Part shown: positions 1 through 5,654 of the stretch, in pieces | Layout: each line of letters starts with the position of its first letter | How positions within the stretch are numbered: the first letter of the stretch is position 1 | Source of the DNA: Candidatus Sulfopaludibacter sp. SbA3 | GTDB lineage: Bacteria; Acidobacteriota; Terriglobia; 20CM-2-55-15 | Length of the DNA stretch: 5,654 nt | Direction of reading: 5' to 3' | Assembly (NCBI GenBank): GCA_945861845.1 | Contig: CAMAWS010000249.1 | Span: 1-5,654, forward strand | Translations under genes and position numbers: made by a program | The notes under the pieces: model-generated | Database searches by the model: none | Told to the model about the DNA's origin: nothing | What the model saw: the letters and a program-made list of their open reading frames with translations, nothing else

Positions 1-970
1 CCCCCACGGCCGCCGACAATTCCTTATATGTAACGGGCCGCGTCCCGTATTTCATGACTACAATTCCGCCTGCATGATTGGCTAGCCTTGCGGCGGCCTC
101 ATAGCTTCCCCCTGCAGCCAGGGCAAGCGTGAAAGTTGCAATTACGGTATCGCCGGCGCCCGTGACGTCAGCAATCTCATCGGTTCCGAAAATCGGGATA
201 TGAACGGTTTTCTTCCCGCGTTCAAACAGCGCCATTCCATCCTTGCCACGCGTGATCAACAGCGCGTCGTGCTTCAGCCGGCGCAGCAATGTTCGTCCGG
301 CCGATTCGAGCTTCTTCAGGTCGTTGCCGATGGAAATTCCAAGCGCCGCCTCGACCTCGGGCTCATTGGGCGTGGCTGCCGTCATGTTCGAAAAATTCCC
401 GAGCGAGAAGCGTGAATCGATTGTCGCCGGAATTCCATTTGACCGGACTTCGGCAACCAGTTGCGGAGTGACTGTGCCGTAGCCATAGTCGGATACGAGA
501 AGTGCGTCAGCCTTGCTGAGGGCCTTGCGGAGGTTGCCCTCGATTCCCGGCACAACGCTGCCGGCGCGAACAGGACCGCCCGAGTCCAGGCGCACGATCT
601 GCTGCCGTTGAGAGTGCACCGCTCCACCAAGGATTCGCATTTTTGTCGGAGTTCGATAGGACCTGGCAACGCGAATTCCGCCGGTATCAATGCCAAGCCT
701 GGAAAAATACTCCAGGAGCGTGTGCCCCTCGCTGTCGTCTCCGACAATGCCCACCGGTATAGGCTGTGCCCCGAGAGCCCATAGGTTGTGGATCGCGTTC
801 GCGCCACCCCCTGGTACGATTTGGGTTTCCCGGTGGTTCAGGATAAGGACCGGGGCTTCGCGGGAGATTCGAGAAATTTCGCCATAGACGAAGACGTCGG
901 CGACGAGATCACCGAAGACCACGACGCGCTGGTCCCGGAAGCCTTTCAATAAGGCGCCTAGGTCCGTCAT
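1..970 (-). CDS. hldE: HldE/RfaE1-type D-glycero-D-manno-heptose 7-phosphate kinase (PfkB family), 3' end cut by window
   Basis: The reading frame is open from ATG 970 to the window edge, giving 323 codons with no stop. The product resembles the kinase domain of HldE/RfaE, a cytoplasmic ribokinase-family enzyme that phosphorylates heptose-7-phosphate at C1 in ADP-heptose synthesis. Seen in the sequence: an N-terminal strand RVVVFGDLVADVF (15-27), a substrate-side REAPV (37-41), the PfkB glycine-rich PGGGANAIHN (53-62), TPNEPEVEAALG (200-211), and the ATP/anion-hole signature DVTGAGDTV (268-276) with presumed catalytic base D274. The start is fixed by an ATGA overlap with the gmhB stop and a GGAG 7 bases upstream. 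E. coli HldE has a Lys in its DYxKG motif and DPK before the TPN motif; here these are DYGYG (161-165) and DSR (185-187), so it belongs to a divergent subgroup. The frame breaks off about where the kinase domain should end, so a fused C-terminal adenylyltransferase cannot be confirmed or excluded. The operon supports the heptose role; another PfkB sugar kinase is a less likely alternative. Confidence 0.85.
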   Translation of the reverse strand, partial: MTDLGALLKGFRDQRVVVFGDLVADVFVYGEISRISREAPVLILNHRETQIVPGGGANAIHNLWALGAQPIPVGIVGDDSEGHTLLEYFSRLGIDTGGIRVARSYRTPTKMRILGGAVHSQRQQIVRLDSGGPVRAGSVVPGIEGNLRKALSKADALLVSDYGYGTVTPQLVAEVRSNGIPATIDSRFSLGNFSNMTAATPNEPEVEAALGISIGNDLKKLESAGRTLLRRLKHDALLITRGKDGMALFERGKKTVHIPIFGTDEIADVTGAGDTVIATFTLALAAGGSYEAAARLANHAGGIVVMKYGTRPVTYKELSAAVG

Positions 971-1518
971 GTAACTTCTCCACCAAGGATGGCTTCCACC
1001 GCATGCAGCAGGTCTTTCGCGATGAAGTGTGGCTGATAGGGGGCGGTCTTGTGTTTCTCGACTTCTGATTTCCCGTCGCCGGTCAGGACGAGTATGGATT
1101 TCGCCCCGGCATGGTGAGCGGTTCCGACATCCAGGTATCGATCTCCAATCATGAAGGAATTTGCGAGGTCGATGCCGTGCTCACGCTGAGCGCGCAAGAG
1201 CATGCCCGGCAGGGGTTTGCGGCAATCGCATCCGGCGTCGGGAAGGTGCGGACAGAAGTAGATCGCATCCAGCCTTGCGCTGTGCCGCGCAAGTTCGGTA
1301 TGGATGACACCGTGAATCTCGTTCAGCGTGTCCTCAGTAATATACCCGCGTGCTATGCCAGACTGATTCGTAATGAGGATGGCTTTCATGCCGCTGTCAT
1401 TGATGCGACGTATGGCAGGACCCGTCCACTCAAACGGCTTGTACATTCCCGGATTCCTGATGTAGCCGATTTCATCGGATAATGTGCCGTCGCGATCCAT
1501 GAAAATAGCTCTATGCAT
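967..1518 (-). CDS. gmhB: D-glycero-D-manno-heptose 1,7-bisphosphate 7-phosphatase
   Basis: This 183-residue protein is a HAD-superfamily phosphatase of the GmhB/histidinol-phosphatase type. It removes the C7 phosphate from heptose-1,7-bisphosphate in the cytoplasm, the step between the HldE kinase and adenylyltransferase reactions. Visible motifs: motif I DRDGT (8-12) with nucleophile D8 and acid/base D10; motif II TNQSG (50-54); the GmhB zinc loop with C89, H91, C97 and C99; motif III Lys in CRKP (K101); motif IV GDRYLD (125-130) with D126 and D130. The zinc loop is shorter than the one I recall for E. coli but keeps all four ligands. Length is usual for the family. ATG 1518 is the only sensible start: an in-frame TAA lies just upstream at 1530-1528, and starting at Met7 would delete the strand leading into motif I. 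The gene overlaps the heptosyltransferase by 8 bases and the kinase by 4. The only SD-like GGGAG (1536-1532) is 13 bases from the start, so translation probably depends on coupling. Anomer specificity cannot be read from the sequence. Confidence 0.93.
   Translation of the reverse strand: MHRAIFMDRDGTLSDEIGYIRNPGMYKPFEWTGPAIRRINDSGMKAILITNQSGIARGYITEDTLNEIHGVIHTELARHSARLDAIYFCPHLPDAGCDCRKPLPGMLLRAQREHGIDLANSFMIGDRYLDVGTAHHAGAKSILVLTGDGKSEVEKHKTAPYQPHFIAKDLLHAVEAILGGEVT
978..981 (-). promoter_or_regulatory. Shine-Dalgarno site of hldE inside gmhB
   Basis: On the minus strand GGAG (in TGGAGAAG) stands 7 bases before ATG 970, inside the last codons of gmhB. With the ATGA overlap it sets the kinase start. 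Confidence 0.75.
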
Positions 1519-2587
1519 GAACTGCCATTAACTCCCGCGCTGCGCGGCACACATCTTCAGCCTCCACCAGTGTCATGCATCGATGGTCGATGGGACACTC
1601 GCGGAGCATGCAGGGGCTGCACTCCACAGCGTGCCGTACGATTCTTGTTCGCGAGCCACAAGGCCCGGTCACGGTTTCGTCCGTGGATCCGACAATTGCC
1701 ACGGTCGGCACACCGAGCGCCGCCGCCATATGCATTGGCCCCGAGTCGTTCGTGATCATCAATGAGGATTCTGCCAGGATGCCCATCAACGCTTCCAGGG
1801 AGGTCTTCCCGCTGAGCACTGCCGCGTTGCCATTGAGTCCGGTCTTGATCGCTTCTCCAATCGGCCTTTCCATCACGGATCCGACAATCGCCACGCGCAT
1901 TCCCATCTCTCGCGCGAGTGTTCCTCCTGCCTTTGCGAATCGCTCTTCGTTCCAGCGTTTCGCAGAGCCGTATGCGGCTCCCGGATTCAATACCAGAAAC
2001 GGCGCACCATCGGGAATGCCTTCGGATTTAAGCAACTTCCTGGCGCTTGCCCGATCCTCGCGAGTGGCTTCAATATCGATGGGTGGCGTGCCGCCATCTG
2101 TTCTTGCCGGCTGCGCCCTGTCGGGCTTGCATTCGCTCCGCTCATCCGATATGGCCCTCGCGAGCTTGAGATAGTAGTCCACCTGGTGCTGCGGTTCAGT
2201 CGCGAGCCCTACTGCATCTGTGAGAAGCCAGCTCCTGGCGTTCATGCCGTACCCAATCCGTTTCGGAATCCGTCCCGCGAAAACCATCAGCGCCGATTCG
2301 AACGAATTCGGCAGCAACATGGCGAGGTCGAACGCGCCACGCCGGATGGCCGAGGTAATACTGGACCACTCGCCGAGGCTCGTGGGACGCGGCTCGCTCC
2401 AGACCCTGTCGATGAAAGGAGCAGAAGTGAACAGTCCGGAAACCCATGGGCGCACGAGGAGCGTGATTTCTGCCCCGGGAAAATTGGCGCGGACCGCCTT
2501 CATGGCTGGAATTGCCAATACGGAGTCGCCGACCCAGTTAGGGCCGCGGATCAAAATTCTGTTCAAACCCTTGCCGGGAGCGCGCAT
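1511..2587 (-). CDS. waaF: ADP-heptose:LPS heptosyltransferase, GT9 family (WaaF-like, heptosyltransferase II)
   Basis: This 358-residue GT9 (GT-B fold) enzyme transfers L-glycero-D-manno-heptose from ADP-heptose to the LPS inner core on the cytoplasmic face of the inner membrane. Motifs: RGPNWVGDSVLAIPAM (14-29) with the conserved catalytic-type D21; NPGAAYGSAKRW (201-212) opening the nucleotide-sugar-binding half; and TNDSGPMHMAAALGVP (279-294), the GT9 ADP-heptose signature. The PNWVGD form and TIGR02195-like layout favour WaaF (second heptose) over WaaC, but neither acceptor nor position is proven. The C-terminus has a Cys cluster (C323, C326, C331, C337) seen in many non-enteric GT9 proteins. 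Residues 148-168 form a hydrophilic, low-conservation insert that looks like a coded repeat (annotated separately). The start is less certain than its neighbours': ATG 2587 lies inside the lpxK end (25-base overlap) and has no clear SD, while an in-frame TTG at 2566 sits on the lpxK stop. Both leave the first motif intact. Confidence 0.9.
   Translation of the reverse strand: MRAPGKGLNRILIRGPNWVGDSVLAIPAMKAVRANFPGAEITLLVRPWVSGLFTSAPFIDRVWSEPRPTSLGEWSSITSAIRRGAFDLAMLLPNSFESALMVFAGRIPKRIGYGMNARSWLLTDAVGLATEPQHQVDYYLKLARAISDERSECKPDRAQPARTDGGTPPIDIEATREDRASARKLLKSEGIPDGAPFLVLNPGAAYGSAKRWNEERFAKAGGTLAREMGMRVAIVGSVMERPIGEAIKTGLNGNAAVLSGKTSLEALMGILAESSLMITNDSGPMHMAAALGVPTVAIVGSTDETVTGPCGSRTRIVRHAVECSPCMLRECPIDHRCMTLVEAEDVCRAARELMAVHA
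2073..2152 (-). repeat. Possible palindromic repeat-like element inserted in frame in waaF
   Basis: This segment encodes the hydrophilic stretch DERSECKPDRAQPARTDGG (residues 148-166) and its flanks, between the N- and C-terminal halves of the heptosyltransferase, where the family is variable. Its DNA is rich in inverted repeats: outer arms ATATCGATG (2073-2081) and CATCCGATAT (2143-2152), complementary apart from one extra base; an inner stem GCCC/GGGC with a 4-base loop (2115-2126); and GGTGGC against GCCGCC (2082-2095, one mismatch). The composition looks unlike the surrounding enzyme. Only one copy lies in the window, so repeat status is an inference; it may simply be a variable interdomain linker. 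Confidence 0.35.
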
Positions 2588-3497
2588 TTGCTGATAATTG
2601 CGTCGAGAAGACTATCGAATTCCGGAATCTTAGCAGAAACACGCACCCACACGAAGTCGCCTGCGCCCAGGTTTTCGAGCCGCACAGCATCCTTTTCGGT
2701 CGTGATTCTCACTTCTCCGCCCATACGGGCGATGTCACGCCGGGAGAAGCGATGATGATCGCGGAAACGGATACATTTGACAGGCCTCAACCCCAGCGAT
2801 TCCAGCGTGGAAAAGAATCGTTCAGGTTTTGCAATGCCCGCAAACGCAATGATGGCCCGGCCGCGAATGCTTTCCAACGGGACGGGCTCCCCGTCCTTGT
2901 ACACGCCATCTACTTGTGTGCGAATGAGGAATGATGGAATCGGAAGCGAGGGAACGGCTGCGCCAGGCACGTCATGAACGCAAGCGAAATGAGCCCGCTC
3001 AATTGCGCTCTTGGGTTCTCTCCACGGTCCGGCGGGCAGCAGCGATTCGCCGGCCGCCCATTCCACGGGGTCTATTGTCACTATGTCGACATCGCGGTGC
3101 AGGCGGCGGTGTTGAAAACCGTCATCCAGGATGAATATGTCGCCGAGGTTCCGGCGATGCGCCAGCATTCCTGCCTCATAACGATTGGCGCCCACGACGA
3201 CCGGCACATTCTGGAGCCTTCTCGACATCAAATAAGGTTCATCACCCGCTTCTTCCCAGGAGTTGCCAACGACGAGGACTCCCCGGCTCGTGCGCTTGTA
3301 GCCGCGCGAAAGAACCACAGGACGAAGCCCCCGCGCTCGAAGCCCTTCGGCCAGCGCCACGACCATGGGGGTCTTCCCGGTACCCCCGACTGTGAGATTC
3401 CCAACGCTGATGACTGGACACGGTAACCGAAGCGGGGTGAGTACACCTGTTTCGTAAAGTGTTTCCCGCACCTGCAGCAATAGACGAAAGGGCATAC

Positions 3498-3501
<4 letters not shown>
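2563..3501 (-). CDS. lpxK: Tetraacyldisaccharide 4'-kinase (lipid A 4'-kinase)
   Basis: This 312-residue protein is LpxK, the membrane-associated P-loop kinase that phosphorylates the 4' position of the tetraacyl-disaccharide-1-phosphate to make lipid IVA, the substrate for WaaA encoded just upstream. Seen: Walker A in GNLTVGGTGKTP (34-45), LSRGY (64-68), GDEP (86-89), the Walker B-like DDGFQH (126-131), LLPAGPWREP (154-163), DHHRF (248-252) and TTEKDAVRL (267-275). Catalytic residues I recall from the Aquifex enzyme (D99, D138, D139, H261) would line up with D87, D126, D127 and H249 or H250 here. The N-terminal segment before the P-loop is 33 residues, about 20 shorter than in E. coli, but it keeps the amphipathic RLLLQVRETLYE helix expected at the membrane. 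The start is set by ATGA overlap with the waaA stop and a GGAG 7 bases upstream; Met3 (3495) is a possible but less coupled alternative. Confidence 0.95.

Positions 3502-5654
<2,153 letters not shown>

Noticed and set aside
382..807. 141-codon minus-strand frame within the kinase gene
   Set aside because: It is a different frame of the same strand as the PfkB kinase, which carries all expected motifs across this interval.
2115..2126. GC hairpin GCCC-TGTC-GGGC as a transcription terminator
   Set aside because: It is short, lies inside a coding region and has no T-run on either side; it is better explained as part of the repeat-like insert.
1575..2174. 199-codon open frame on the plus strand inside waaF
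   Set aside because: It is antisense to a well-supported GT9 gene, has no recognisable domain, and fits shadow coding in G+C-rich DNA.
2564..2566. TTG as an alternative waaF start sitting on the lpxK stop (TTGA)
   Set aside because: The AAGG before it is only 2 bases away, too close for a good SD. ATG 2587 is kept, though with reduced certainty.

Overview
The window looks like chromosomal DNA of a Gram-negative (diderm) bacterium with moderately high G+C. It carries a compact lipid A / LPS inner-core gene cluster on the minus strand and a divergently transcribed glycolytic gene on the plus strand. The gene set shows an outer membrane with Kdo-heptose LPS. The phylum cannot be fixed from the window. 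The protein style, especially the kinase subgroup and the Cys-rich heptosyltransferase tail, is compatible with Acidobacteriota or a related lineage, but that is an impression only.

Minus strand, in transcription order (right to left): waaA (Kdo transferase, 4772-3498), lpxK (lipid A 4'-kinase, 3501-2563), a waaF-like ADP-heptose:LPS heptosyltransferase (2587-1511), gmhB (heptose bisphosphate phosphatase, 1518-967) and an HldE/RfaE1-type PfkB-family sugar kinase (970-1, running off the window). All four gene junctions overlap (4, 25, 8 and 4 bases), so this is almost certainly one translationally coupled operon. LpxK and WaaA finish the Kdo-lipid A base. The kinase and GmhB act in ADP-heptose synthesis: heptose-7-P to heptose-1,7-bisP to heptose-1-P. 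The GT9 enzyme puts heptose onto the core. Isomerase GmhA, the adenylyltransferase half of HldE, and WaaC are not in view.

A 69-base divergent intergenic region (4773-4841) separates waaA from gapA (4842-5654, plus strand, cut at its 3' end), an NAD-type glyceraldehyde-3-phosphate dehydrogenase. It contains a palindromic AGTATACT that could be a -10 element in both directions. There is no other non-coding stretch of note.

I found no mobile element, CRISPR array, RNA gene or phage gene. No undescribed multi-gene system is evident. The points most worth checking are a hydrophilic, repeat-like in-frame insertion in the heptosyltransferase, the divergent kinase motifs, and the shared palindromic -10 with an SD-less waaA start.
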